Source: CAZOWL01 sp964583605
GTDB taxonomy: Bacteria > Pseudomonadota > Gammaproteobacteria > Chromatiales > Chromatiaceae
NCBI GenBank assembly: GCA_964583605.1
Contig: CAZOWL010000005.1
Span: forward strand, 1-64,000
Direction of reading: 5' to 3'
DNA: 64,000 bases
A program made the translations under genes and the position numbers. Below the pieces are notes generated by a model that worked only from the letters and a program-made list of their open reading frames with translations, did no database searches and was not told the origin of the DNA. Below, piece by piece: positions 9,630 to 18,547 of this stretch (its first letter is position 1; every line of letters begins with the position of its first letter).

Positions 9630-10385
9630 TCAGCGGCGGCCCGTTTCGGTCGCCGCGCTCGTTTCTTGCTGCTCGAGCCGTTCCTCCGGCAAGTGCTCGA
9701 GCAGAGTCCTAGCCGCCACCTGGAGCTCGTGCATGGGATGCTCGAACTGCAGCGTGACGTTGTACATCGGCCACGCGGAATCCGTCTCGGTGGTCAGCAA
9801 CTGCACCCTTGTCACGCGGGCCCGTAGCCGCAGCGCCGGTTGGTCGGCGATGCCGCCGAGCACAAGGCGAATGCTCTGCCTTTCCTCGTAGGCCTCGAAG
9901 ACGATAACCGACAGGTGCCCCTCGGCGATCTCGCCGAGCTTGGCACGGATCTCATCGGCATCGCTGAACAGGACCTCCAGGACGGGCACGAGCGGTTCAG
10001 TCCGTCTGTCCGTTCCATCACCAATCCCCTGGAGCATATGCAGCAGCTTTTCCAAGCGCCGTTGATCGACGGTGGAGAGACTCGAGAAGCGCGCGGCAAC
10101 CACGGCCCGCTCATCGTCGAGGTCGTCTTTGCGCACGATCTCGGCATTCGCGCAGAACTTCTCTCCGTTTGTCCAGGGGAAGGTCATGGTTACGGATTCG
10201 GATTCGGGTAACGCCCTCTTCGGTATCACGAATCGCGCACCACCCCAAGAGATGTCTTGATTCTGTACGCGGATCGATTCATTGTCCCCGACATCGACGT
10301 TGATCGGAACGCTCATCGGTAGCCTCCGGTGATAGCGCCGGTGCTGTGCCCTTTCGCCTTGCTTTGCTTGTTTTGTCGATTTCAT
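9630..10385 (-). CDS. PilZ-domain protein
   Basis: 251-residue soluble protein, likely a cyclic-di-GMP effector. The N-terminal PilZ domain has the basic RRYHRRLPM motif followed by DISWGGARF, the (D/N)xSxxG signature, which together form the usual ligand site. The C-terminal half (about 130-251) is a separate region I do not recognise; it could be a second, degenerate PilZ-like barrel. The open frame extends to 10739, but that extension only reads through repeat copy D, so I start at ATG 10385 (MKSTKQAKQ). The process it controls is not apparent. Confidence 0.85.
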   Translation of the reverse strand: MKSTKQAKQGERAQHRRYHRRLPMSVPINVDVGDNESIRVQNQDISWGGARFVIPKRALPESESVTMTFPWTNGEKFCANAEIVRKDDLDDERAVVAARFSSLSTVDQRRLEKLLHMLQGIGDGTDRRTEPLVPVLEVLFSDADEIRAKLGEIAEGHLSVIVFEAYEERQSIRLVLGGIADQPALRLRARVTRVQLLTTETDSAWPMYNVTLQFEHPMHELQVAARTLLEHLPEERLEQQETSAATETGRR

Positions 10386-10732
10386 GGCCCTCACTCTCCT
10401 GAAAGGCTCGTCCCTTGCTGTGAAATTTGCGAAGCACGTTTCCTCCCTCGCCCTCTGGGAGAGGGTTGGGGTGAGGGAACGATCGGGGGCGAGGCGACAT
10501 TTCATGGTCCGGGGTGGCTCGCCTCGCGCCATGATCGTTAGCGGGATCCTTATCGGCGTTCTCTCTGGCCCTGCACGGTCGCCGCTCTTCGCGTGGGTGC
10601 CACAGTTGCGCTTAGCCTCGTTAATGCAGAAAAAGGGCCTTTTTTTATCCGTCTGTTTTGAAGATAGTTTTTCGTCACACCAGCGTCGAGAGGCCGCTCC
10701 GAACGACAGGCGACGACAGATTGCGACGCAGA
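10386..10732. other. Divergent intergenic region holding repeat copy D
   Basis: 347 bp between the PilZ gene and the aminotransferase. Repeat copy D covers 10421-10538. The remainder includes an AT-rich patch near 10625-10670 that probably contains promoter sequence for one or both genes. I see no gene. Confidence 0.5.
10421..10538 (-). repeat. Copy D of the two-hairpin repeat (reverse orientation)
   Basis: An inverted copy beginning 36 bp upstream of the PilZ start codon. It retains the long hairpin (CGATCGGGGGCGAG with its partner ending in ATGATCGT) and the CCCTCTGGGAGAGGG hairpin. The terminal CGTTACCATG block is degenerate. Confidence 0.88.
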
Positions 10733-11977
10733 ATGTCACCCACCCCCGAGCATCGGGCGCAACCCCAATCGAGGCACCTCACCATCGTGGATAACGCATT
10801 CGCCCTCGACCCCGACATCTGTTACCTGAACCATGCAGGCGTCGCGCCCTGGCCCCGACGGACCGTCGCGACCGTCGCGCGCTTCGCTTCCGAATGCGGG
10901 GCCTTTGGGGCTGCGCGCTATCCTCAGTGGATGGCCGTCGAGCAGCGTCTGCGAGAGCGCCTGGGACGCCTGATCGGGGCCGCCGCAAGCGATGTCGCCC
11001 TGGTCAAGAGCACCTCGGAGGCCCTGTCGATCATTGCCCATGGGCTGCGCTGGAAGGCGGGGGAGAGCGTCGTCGGCATCGCCCAAGAGTTCCCGTCCAA
11101 TCGGATCGTCTGGGAATCCTTGGCCTCGCGAGGTGTCGCGATGCGCCTGCTCGACCTCGACCGCTCGCGCAGCCCGGAAGATGACCTACTCGCTTTGTGC
11201 GACCGAGCGACGCGGCTGGTCGCCGTAAGCTCGGTGCAATATGCGAAGGGCTTGCGCCTAGACCTCGATCGACTGGGCGCGAGCTGCCGGGAACGTGGCC
11301 TCCTGCTGTGCGTCGACGCCATTCAAAGTCTCGGCGCGCTACCGTTCGACCTTGGAAGCACCGGCGCCCATTTCGTCGTTGCCGACGGCCACAAGTGGAT
11401 GCTCGGCCCGGAAGGGGTGGCGCTGTTGTACGTCGCACCCGAGGTCAGGGAGCAGCTCGACCTCCTCCAGTACGGCTGGCATATGGTTGCCAAGCGCGGG
11501 GATTTTGATCGCAGTGATTGGTCGCCGGCCGCCGATGCCACACGCTTCGAGTGTGGGAGCCCGAATAGCCTCGGCATTCACGCCTTGGAGGCGAGCCTTT
11601 CGCTGCTGGAAGAGATGGGCATCGAACAGGTGGCCGAAGCAATCCGGCAACGTACTGCTCACCTGATCGACTCGATCGACCGCGCCGGCTTCGAGCTGGT
11701 CAGCCCACGCGATCCGCAGCGCCGCAGCGGAATCGTCACGTTCCGGGTCCCGCAGGTCCGGTCAGACGTGATCTACCGCGAGCTGATGAAACGCGAGGTC
11801 ATCTGCGCCCACCGCGGCGGCGGAATCCGCTTCTCGCCGCATTTCTACACCACCGAGGACACCCTGGAGCGGGCCATTGCGATCACGACCGAAGTGGCCA
11901 GCCAGATTTTGGCTTATCCGGAATCCTCGCTCGATCGCCGGTCGATCCCGCCCTGGGCCTCCGCGCGGGTCTCGTAG
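10733..11977 (+). CDS. Aminotransferase class V-fold PLP enzyme
   Basis: PLP-dependent fold-type I enzyme of the cysteine desulfurase/isopenicillin-N-epimerase group, 414 residues from ATG 10733. The cofactor lysine is K221 in ADGHKWMLGPEG, preceded by the LLLCVDAIQSLG aspartate strand. The N-terminal YLNHAGVAPWP is typical of the group. A conserved catalytic cysteine loop, as in IscS, is not evident, so a desulfurase role is doubtful. A GTG at about 10786 preceded by GAGG is an alternative start. The last 64 bases overlap the 3' end of the convergent CoA-transferase gene. The substrate is unknown. Confidence 0.85.
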   Translation: MSPTPEHRAQPQSRHLTIVDNAFALDPDICYLNHAGVAPWPRRTVATVARFASECGAFGAARYPQWMAVEQRLRERLGRLIGAAASDVALVKSTSEALSIIAHGLRWKAGESVVGIAQEFPSNRIVWESLASRGVAMRLLDLDRSRSPEDDLLALCDRATRLVAVSSVQYAKGLRLDLDRLGASCRERGLLLCVDAIQSLGALPFDLGSTGAHFVVADGHKWMLGPEGVALLYVAPEVREQLDLLQYGWHMVAKRGDFDRSDWSPAADATRFECGSPNSLGIHALEASLSLLEEMGIEQVAEAIRQRTAHLIDSIDRAGFELVSPRDPQRRSGIVTFRVPQVRSDVIYRELMKREVICAHRGGGIRFSPHFYTTEDTLERAIAITTEVASQILAYPESSLDRRSIPPWASARVS

Positions 11978-13953
11978 ATGTGCGGTGCGAGCTCACGCGT
12001 CGCGAGCGACTCGCCGAGCTTCATGCGCAGGAAGGCGCTCGTCGTGTAGCGGGTGATGTCCAGATAGTAGCGCTGCACGAGGTCACGGACCATGTCCGAA
12101 TAGGCGCCGAACAAGTCGGTGCGGATATTGAAATTGTCGTAGTTAACGATCGCATAGACCTTGTGGCCGAGCGGTTGGAGCTTGGCCTCGACGGCCTCCC
12201 GGATGCGCTCGATCTCGGCCGGCTCTCGCACGGAGAGCGCCTCGAAGTTGATGAAGAGCAGATTCTGGGCGGCGTCGTAGGTCAGGCGCTCATCCAGCGG
12301 GACCTCGAGGAGGTCGACATCGAGGCCCATGGCCTGCTCGGTGAAGATGCGCGGATCCATGGTGCGCAACGGCTCGGCGATACGGGGCCTAAAGCCCATC
12401 TGCGCGAGGATGTCGCGCCCCAGATCGGCGCCCGGAGCGATCTCGGTCAGGGTGATGCCCTCTGGGCGCATCTCGAAGACGCAGCGCTCGGTGATGTACA
12501 GGACCCTCTGGCCGAGGCGGCGCGCACGCTCGCCGCTGAAGGTGACCTGCTCGACCTGCTCAATGAACTTGAAGGCCCCGTCGGCCTCGCCCAGCTGGAT
12601 CCGGCCATCACCGATGAGCGGCTTGGCCTTTGTCGTCGTGAAGGTGCCGACGAAGATCAGCTTCTTGGCATTCTGGCTGATGTTGATGAACCCACCGGCG
12701 CCGGCAAGCCTGGGGCCGAAACGGCTGACGTTGACGTTGCCTTGCGCGTCGGCCTGGGCGAGCCCCAGGAACGCCATGTCGAGGCCGCCCCCGTCGTAGA
12801 GGTCGAACTGGGCAGGCTGATCGATCACCGCGCTGCTGTTGGTCCCGGCCCCGAAGCTTAGCCCCCCCGCGGGAAGGCCGCCGATCAGACCCGGCTCCGC
12901 TGTCAGGGTCACATAATCGAGGAGGTGCTCCTCATTGGCCACATTGGCGACGCCCTCTGGCATACCGATGCCGAGATTGACGACGGCGTTCGGCCGCAGC
13001 TCGTACGCCGCCCGCCGCGCGATGACCTTGCGCGCGCTCAACGGCAGGGTCTCGATGGATTGCATCGGCACGCGGATCTCGGCGCTGAAGGCAGGATTGT
13101 AGGCCTCGGCGAAGGTCTGCCAGTGACGCTCGGGCGGGGCGACGACGACGCAGTCGACCAGCACGCCGGGGATGCGGACCTGGCGCGGGTTGAGCGTGTG
13201 GCGGTCGGCAATGCGCTCCACCTGCACGATCACGAGCCCCCCCGAGTTGTGGGCCGCGGTGGCCAGCGCCAGCGACTCCAGGATCAAGGCCTCCTTCTCG
13301 ATCGTGATATTGCCATCCGGGTCTGCGGTGGTGCCGCGCACGATCGCCACATCGATCGGGAACGCCTTGTAGAACAGGCATTCCTCGCCGTCGATGTCGA
13401 TCAGGCGGACGAGCTCTTCGGTGGTATGGTCATTAAGCTTGCCGCCACCGTGACGCGGATCGACGAAGGTCTCGAGCCCGACGCGTGTCAAGGTGCCGGG
13501 CTTGCCGGCGGCGATGTCGCGGAACAGGTGGGCGAGCACACCCTGAGGGAGGTTGTAGCCCTCGACCTTGCCGTCGTTGACCAACCGCTGGAGCTTGGGA
13601 ACCAGCCCCCAGTGTCCGCCGATGACGCGGCGGAGCAGGCGCTCATGGCCGAGATGGTTCAGCCCGCGCTCTTTGCCATCGCCCTGGCCAGCCGCATAGA
13701 CCAAGGTCAGGTCGCACGGGGCACCGCTGTCGAGGAAGCGCTGCTCGAGGGCGCAGGCGATCTCCTCGGCAAAGCCGATCCCGACGAAGCCGCCGGTCGC
13801 AACCGTATCCCCGTCGCGGATCAGGGCCACGGCCTCCTGGGACGAGACGACCTTACTAGGCCCGAGGCGGCCAGTGTGCGATCCCTGCTCGACCGGGTGC
13901 TTGACTGGTCCTGCTTGAGTGGCCGGATGGCTCGGCGCGGCGGGGGAAGTCAT
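11914..13953 (-). CDS. Fused alpha-beta family I CoA-transferase
   Basis: Acyl-CoA:carboxylate CoA-transferase of the propionate CoA-transferase/YdiF type, with alpha and beta halves in one 679-residue chain. The alpha half (about 30-290) carries GGFVGIGFAEEI. The beta half carries VNLGIGMPEGV and the likely catalytic glutamate E353 in TAEPGLIGG. A C-terminal extension of about 120 residues (560-679) goes beyond the standard domain. GAGG lies five bases before the ATG. It is 100 bp downstream of the esterase gene and may share its transcript. In context it could activate acetate, propionate or hydroxy acids for the neighbouring acyl-CoA genes. Confidence 0.9.
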   Translation of the reverse strand: MTSPAAPSHPATQAGPVKHPVEQGSHTGRLGPSKVVSSQEAVALIRDGDTVATGGFVGIGFAEEIACALEQRFLDSGAPCDLTLVYAAGQGDGKERGLNHLGHERLLRRVIGGHWGLVPKLQRLVNDGKVEGYNLPQGVLAHLFRDIAAGKPGTLTRVGLETFVDPRHGGGKLNDHTTEELVRLIDIDGEECLFYKAFPIDVAIVRGTTADPDGNITIEKEALILESLALATAAHNSGGLVIVQVERIADRHTLNPRQVRIPGVLVDCVVVAPPERHWQTFAEAYNPAFSAEIRVPMQSIETLPLSARKVIARRAAYELRPNAVVNLGIGMPEGVANVANEEHLLDYVTLTAEPGLIGGLPAGGLSFGAGTNSSAVIDQPAQFDLYDGGGLDMAFLGLAQADAQGNVNVSRFGPRLAGAGGFINISQNAKKLIFVGTFTTTKAKPLIGDGRIQLGEADGAFKFIEQVEQVTFSGERARRLGQRVLYITERCVFEMRPEGITLTEIAPGADLGRDILAQMGFRPRIAEPLRTMDPRIFTEQAMGLDVDLLEVPLDERLTYDAAQNLLFINFEALSVREPAEIERIREAVEAKLQPLGHKVYAIVNYDNFNIRTDLFGAYSDMVRDLVQRYYLDITRYTTSAFLRMKLGESLATRELAPHIYETRAEAQGGIDRRSSEDSG

Positions 13954-14053
13954 GGGTCCTCATGCTCCTGTGATGCGACGACAGCGAGAACCAGGCCGGC
14001 CCGAGGCGCGAGGGCCCAAGACCATGCCGCCCCCTTGTCGATCGGCTTAGCAA

Positions 14054-15004
14054 TCAATCACCTAAGAAGGCTCCAATCGCGGCATAGGCCTCGCGGCACG
14101 CCTCGGGCACCAGGTCCTCTAGATTTAGGAAGCCGTGGATCATACCCGGCAGGTTGCGATGCTCTGCGCGGATGCCGGCGTCCTGCAGGCGCTTGGCGTA
14201 GGCGGCACCCTCATCGCGGAGCGGATCGAGCTCGGCGGTGATGATCAGCGTCGCGGGGTAGCCGTCCGTCAGGTCCATGAACAGCGGTGAGACGGCGCGG
14301 CGATCCTCGGCGTTCTGCAGATAGGCATCGAACATCCACATGATGCGGTCGCGCTCTAGCAGATAGCCTTCACCATTTTCCCGGACCGAGGGCTGCGACA
14401 GGGTATAGTCCAGCCCGGGATAGATCAGCACCTGCCTTTCGATCTCGACGCCGGGCTCGAACTGAGCCAGGTGCGAGACAGTAGCGCATAGCGCGCCGCC
14501 ACCGCTATCGCCGATCAGGGCGAACCGCGGGAGGTGCAGCGTCCCAAGCATTTCAAGCAGCCAGAAGACCCGCTTGGCGCAGGCCATCGTGTCCTTCAGT
14601 CCGGCCGGATAGGGGCATTCTGGGGCCAGGCGGTACTCGATCGCGACGACAACACGCTGCGTGGCCAGCGCGAGCTTGCGGGCCACCGGCTCATACATCG
14701 GAACACTGCCGGAGACATGGCCGCCACCGTGCACAAATAGGGCGACCGGCAAGGGATAAGCCGGTTGCGGATTGTAGATCCGCACCGGCACGCGATAGTC
14801 GGGACCCGGGATGATCTCGTCACGGATCCAATCGAGACGCGGGATCTCTGTGAGGTAGCGGCGGGTCAGCGTATCCCAGCCTTCGCGAGTATTGGTCACG
14901 GTACGCCGAAAGCCGTGCTCGCGGGCCCTACGCTTGATCTCCGCCACCTCGACGAGCCAGTCGCGCAGGGCCTTCGGCATCGCGGTTTCGCGCTCATTCG
15001 ACAT
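14054..15004 (-). CDS. Alpha/beta hydrolase, HSL-type esterase
   Basis: 316-residue carboxylesterase of the hormone-sensitive-lipase family. The oxyanion-hole motif HGGGHVSG starts at residue 92, and the nucleophile elbow GDSGGG has S167. The catalytic Asp and His are expected in the ELDPLRDEG and IHGFLN segments near the C-terminus. There is no signal peptide, so it is cytoplasmic. AGGAGG five bases before the ATG is a strong ribosome site. It lies between the DUF3141 operon and the CoA-transferase gene. It may hydrolyse short-chain esters, possibly hydroxyalkanoate oligomers; that last step is inference from context. Confidence 0.88.
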   Translation of the reverse strand: MSNERETAMPKALRDWLVEVAEIKRRAREHGFRRTVTNTREGWDTLTRRYLTEIPRLDWIRDEIIPGPDYRVPVRIYNPQPAYPLPVALFVHGGGHVSGSVPMYEPVARKLALATQRVVVAIEYRLAPECPYPAGLKDTMACAKRVFWLLEMLGTLHLPRFALIGDSGGGALCATVSHLAQFEPGVEIERQVLIYPGLDYTLSQPSVRENGEGYLLERDRIMWMFDAYLQNAEDRRAVSPLFMDLTDGYPATLIITAELDPLRDEGAAYAKRLQDAGIRAEHRNLPGMIHGFLNLEDLVPEACREAYAAIGAFLGD

Positions 15005-15171
15005 GGGACCTCCTACGCGTCTTGGCCGCGGTCCGGGGAACGGGTGTCGCGCCGCGTACGGCGCGGAGCGACACTCGAGCCTTCCCAGAGGCCAGCGCCA
15101 AACCGAGCCATCAGCACTTCGCTGGGCCTCGCTCGGCCGAACCTACCATGCGCTGTGTCGCGGCAGCCCGA

Positions 15172-15287
15172 ACGATCATGGGGCGAGCCACCCCAGACCA
15201 TGATAGCCTCGCCCCTGATCGTTCCCTCACCCCAGCCCTCTCCCAGAGGGCGAGGGAGCGAACGCGCTACGCGGATTTCATTGTAAC
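15172..15287 (+). repeat. Copy E of the two-hairpin repeat
   Basis: A full copy ending four bases before the DUF3141 stop codon region (15291). It fills most of the gap to the esterase gene. Lying at the 3' end of a four-gene operon, it could act as a transcript-end structure. Confidence 0.88.
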
Positions 15288-15290
15288 AGT

Positions 15291-17660
15291 CTAGGCGATC
15301 CGCCGAAGACTTCCGGCCTCGGCACTCGCAGCAACGGGCTCCTGGCCCAGAGCGAGGGCCAATCTGTTCAGCATGTCGATGGTCTCCGGACTCATTTCAT
15401 CGCGCGGGCCGGCGATCGTCTCGCACAGCTCTAATGCCCGTCGCCGCTCTGCGTCGGACTCGATTAAGGTCGGCAGGGCAGCCAGCGCCGCCTCGGGCTC
15501 GTAGCCGACGATCAGCGATTCCTTATGGATCATGCGCGTCCTGGCCTTTGGCTTCATGCTGGCGAAGGGCTCGGTCGACATCAGCATCTCGTTGGAACGT
15601 TCGAGCCGGGAGCGACGGACCTCCTTGCGCGAGTGGGCGAGGAAGATCAGCATGCGGATGACGCCATCAGCAAAGCTGCCAAGCTCGATGCGATCTAGGG
15701 CGTCCTGGACTGACGTCAGCGTACGCAGGTCCTCGCGTGGGGCCTGACTGACCGTCCGGCTGAGGCCCTCGCCAAGCGGCTGCAGCGCAGGGGCGCCCCA
15801 TAAGAGATGGAAGCTCGACTCGATCATGGCATTCTGCCAATCACGCATGCCATCCCACCACTGCGTGACGAGGCTAGCACCGAATCGCTCTATCGCTCGG
15901 AACGGATTGTTTTCTCCCGCGGGCTGGCGCTGTTTGCGGACCTGCTCGGCAAGGTCCTTGACGAGCGGCATCATCGGGTTACGGTCGCTCTCCGCCCAGC
16001 GCTGCAGGCGCATCGGGCTCGTATGGGCCAGCGTCTCGGCGCTGAGCTCGTTGCTCATCGCCTGAACAAAGGGCCGCATCGTTAGGTCATAGAGTTCTGC
16101 ACCGAGTTCGGAGAAGCGGGCCGCGGCGGCAAAGGGCTTGTCCGAGTCATCGCCGCCGGACTGCTCGACGACCTGCTCGATGCTCCGCTCGGCGAAGGCG
16201 ACCTTGAACTGCTTGTTGATCCCCTCGCCGTACTCCTCGGTAATGACCATCTCGTAGAGCCCCGGCGCCAGGGCCTCGATCGCCTTCAGCGTCGAGACGA
16301 TCTGCTCGTGCTCCTTCTTCGCGACCGAGGAGGCGACAAAGATCCCGAGGTGCCCCACGTTCTCATGGAGCGTGTAGAGGATCCGCTGACCGCGGGCGCG
16401 GATCTCGTCAACGTCGCTGTAATGATCAGCGATCCAGCCAAGCGCCTGCTGCGGGGGCGTGATGTTGTCCCCGTGCGAAGCGAAGATGATGATCGGCGAG
16501 TTGATGTCGCGCAGGTCGACATGGGTGCGCTCATTGAGATGGGCGCGGCCGCGGCCCAAGCGATTGCCGATGAAGAGGTTCTCGACGATCCAGCTGATCT
16601 CGTCGCGGGTCATGAAATAGAAGCTGCCCCACCAGCGCTCGAAACCGACGAAGCGCGGTACCTCGGTATCGACCTTGTCCCAAAGGTTGTAGTACTTGGC
16701 CCACCAGGTATTGCTCGGGCTCAAGCGCTCGAAGTTGAAGACGAGATGGGATCCGTCGAAGAGGCCGTTGCCCAGGTCGGAGAGCAGCCTGACGGTCGTC
16801 GCGCCGCCGACCAGGCCGCCAAGGTAGCGCATCGGGTTCTTGCCCTTCTGCCCGGCCCAATACGACAGAGGCGCACCGTTCGCCACAACGGGTCCGGTGA
16901 TGTCCGGGTTGGTCGCCGCGAGCAGCATCGCCGCCCAGCCACCCTGGCAGTTGCCGATGATCACAGGCTTGGGCGAATCGGGATGCCGTCTGCGCACCTC
17001 GCGGACAAAGTCGGCCTCGGCGGCCGTCACGTCGGCGAGCGTCTGACCGGCGACCGGCAGGCGCGTGAAGGTCACGAAGTAGGTAGGATGACCCTGATGG
17101 ATCGCGGCACCGACCTGGCTCGCATCTTTGAAGCCGCCGATCCCGGAGCCGTGACCGGCGCGAGGATCGATGATGATATAAGGGCGACCGTCCGCGCGGA
17201 CCTCCACGCCCTCCGGCGGCACGATCTGGACCAGCGAGTAGTTGACCGGGCGCGCGAGCTTGGTGCCATCGACGACGATCTCATGGCGCCAGCTCAAGAC
17301 GGTCTTGTCGCTGCCATCCTCGTGCTCGACGAAATAGTTGCCGCGCTGACGCAGGGCGTCGGTGAAGAGTACTGCTCGCTGCGCGGCATCGATCGAGTAA
17401 TCGAGCCAATCCCGGCCGAGCATCGCCGGGGTGAAGGCCATCACAACCTTGCTCCAGTCGGCGAGGTTCTGCTGCAACTGACGCTGGATGGTTTCGGTCG
17501 CACGCTTGTTGTGGGCCTCGGCGATGAAGCCGAGGTCTTTGGCGTATTGATTGTAGTCATCGTCCTGGATGTGGACGAACTTCGGCCATTCTTCAAAAGG
17601 CCGTGCGAAGCTCAGGTGCTTGAGACCCATGTGCTTGGAGAATTCGGCGAGATCGAGCAT
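15291..17660 (-). CDS. DUF3141 protein with PHA-synthase-like catalytic triad
   Basis: 789-residue soluble protein of the DUF3141 family, which has no settled function. The central alpha/beta-hydrolase fold (about 150-450) carries GNCQGG at 236-241. This is the G-x-C-x-G-G box of polyhydroxyalkanoate synthases, with Cys (C238) instead of a serine nucleophile. Asp (D398, in FASHGDNITPP) and His (H437, in ENVGHLG) follow at intervals close to those of class III PhaC. The N-terminal 150 and C-terminal 330 residues are family-specific. It starts at ATG 17660 with GGAG eight bases upstream. It is last in an operon after fabI, ackA and maoC-pta. A PHA-synthase-like or acyl-transfer role is inference. 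Confidence 0.88.
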   Translation of the reverse strand: MLDLAEFSKHMGLKHLSFARPFEEWPKFVHIQDDDYNQYAKDLGFIAEAHNKRATETIQRQLQQNLADWSKVVMAFTPAMLGRDWLDYSIDAAQRAVLFTDALRQRGNYFVEHEDGSDKTVLSWRHEIVVDGTKLARPVNYSLVQIVPPEGVEVRADGRPYIIIDPRAGHGSGIGGFKDASQVGAAIHQGHPTYFVTFTRLPVAGQTLADVTAAEADFVREVRRRHPDSPKPVIIGNCQGGWAAMLLAATNPDITGPVVANGAPLSYWAGQKGKNPMRYLGGLVGGATTVRLLSDLGNGLFDGSHLVFNFERLSPSNTWWAKYYNLWDKVDTEVPRFVGFERWWGSFYFMTRDEISWIVENLFIGNRLGRGRAHLNERTHVDLRDINSPIIIFASHGDNITPPQQALGWIADHYSDVDEIRARGQRILYTLHENVGHLGIFVASSVAKKEHEQIVSTLKAIEALAPGLYEMVITEEYGEGINKQFKVAFAERSIEQVVEQSGGDDSDKPFAAAARFSELGAELYDLTMRPFVQAMSNELSAETLAHTSPMRLQRWAESDRNPMMPLVKDLAEQVRKQRQPAGENNPFRAIERFGASLVTQWWDGMRDWQNAMIESSFHLLWGAPALQPLGEGLSRTVSQAPREDLRTLTSVQDALDRIELGSFADGVIRMLIFLAHSRKEVRRSRLERSNEMLMSTEPFASMKPKARTRMIHKESLIVGYEPEAALAALPTLIESDAERRRALELCETIAGPRDEMSPETIDMLNRLALALGQEPVAASAEAGSLRRIA

Positions 17661-17711
17661 GGCGGTACTCCGAGAGCTCAGCGGTCGCTCAGGGTTGGTA
17701 GGGCGGGGTCG

Positions 17712-18491
17712 CTAGGCCTTGATGTGAAGGCCGCCGTCGACGTAGATGGTCTGTCCGGTCAGCATGGCGCCGGTGCGGGTCGCGAGCATCGCGGCGACGG
17801 CGCCGACATCGTCTGGGGACGCGAGACGGCCGAGGGGGGCCTTTATGCGCGCCGCGTCGATCAAGTCATCAAAGTCCTTGAGCCCCGAGGCGGCGCGCGT
17901 GGGCATCGGCCCCGGCGAGAGCGCGAAGGCGCGGATATCCTTCGGGCCCAGCTCCTCGGCGACGTAGCGCACGGCCGCCTCGAGTGTGGCCTTGACCGGA
18001 CCCATCAGGTTGTAGGTCTTGGCTACCTTCTCCGCGCCGTAGAAGGTCATCGCGAACAGCGAGCCACCATCCGTCATCAGCGGCTCGGCGAGGCGCGCCA
18101 TGCGCAGGAAGGAGTGGGCCGAGACGTCGATAGCCAGGCCGAACCCCTCGGGCGAGCTATCGACGAGCCGGCCATGGAGATCCGCCTTCGGAGCGAAGGC
18201 GATCGAATGGACGGCAAAATCGAGCCGGCCCCATCGCTGGCGGATCGCGTCATAGACCGCCTCCAGCTCGCCGTCCTTGGTCACATCGCACGGCAGAAAC
18301 AGGTCTGCCCCGACTGCCTGGGCACAGGGCTCGACGAACGGCTTGGCCTTGTCGTTGAGGTAGGTAATCGCCAGGTCCGCTCCGAGCGAGCGGAATGCGC
18401 GGGCGCAGCCATAGGCGATCGACTGGTCGTTGGCGATGCCGATGACCAGGCCCTTCTTGCCGTCGAGCGAGAAGTACTCTTTGTCGAGCAT
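17712..18491 (-). CDS. fabI: Enoyl-[acyl-carrier-protein] reductase, FabI type
   Basis: NADH-dependent enoyl reductase of the short-chain dehydrogenase superfamily, 259 residues. The FabI-type nucleotide loop GIANDQSIAYG replaces the classical TGxxxGxG, and the active site has Y160 and K167 (Y-x6-K in TYNLMGPVK) preceded by Y151. The frame is open to 18692, but ATG 18491 has GGAG at good spacing and gives the usual N-terminus. It sits between ackA and DUF3141 in one operon. It may be a dedicated paralogue for short acyl chains rather than the fatty-acid housekeeping enzyme. Confidence 0.9.
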   Translation of the reverse strand: MLDKEYFSLDGKKGLVIGIANDQSIAYGCARAFRSLGADLAITYLNDKAKPFVEPCAQAVGADLFLPCDVTKDGELEAVYDAIRQRWGRLDFAVHSIAFAPKADLHGRLVDSSPEGFGLAIDVSAHSFLRMARLAEPLMTDGGSLFAMTFYGAEKVAKTYNLMGPVKATLEAAVRYVAEELGPKDIRAFALSPGPMPTRAASGLKDFDDLIDAARIKAPLGRLASPDDVGAVAAMLATRTGAMLTGQTIYVDGGLHIKA

Positions 18492-18547
18492 ACTGTGCTC
18501 CGAATCGCTATCGAAATCGGGATCGAAATCCTTGCCCTCGGCGATGT

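Noticed and set aside
10622..10645. Possible terminator AAAAAGGGCCTTTTTTT
   Set aside because: The pairing leaves too small a loop or only A-T pairs, and it lies between divergent genes where no transcript should end.
10386..10739. N-terminal extension of the PilZ frame
   Set aside because: The extra residues are a translation of repeat copy D, also seen in unrelated frames at other copies.
12925..14241. 438-residue open frame opposite the CoA-transferase gene
   Set aside because: Antisense shadow of a gene with intact catalytic motifs; no domain of its own.
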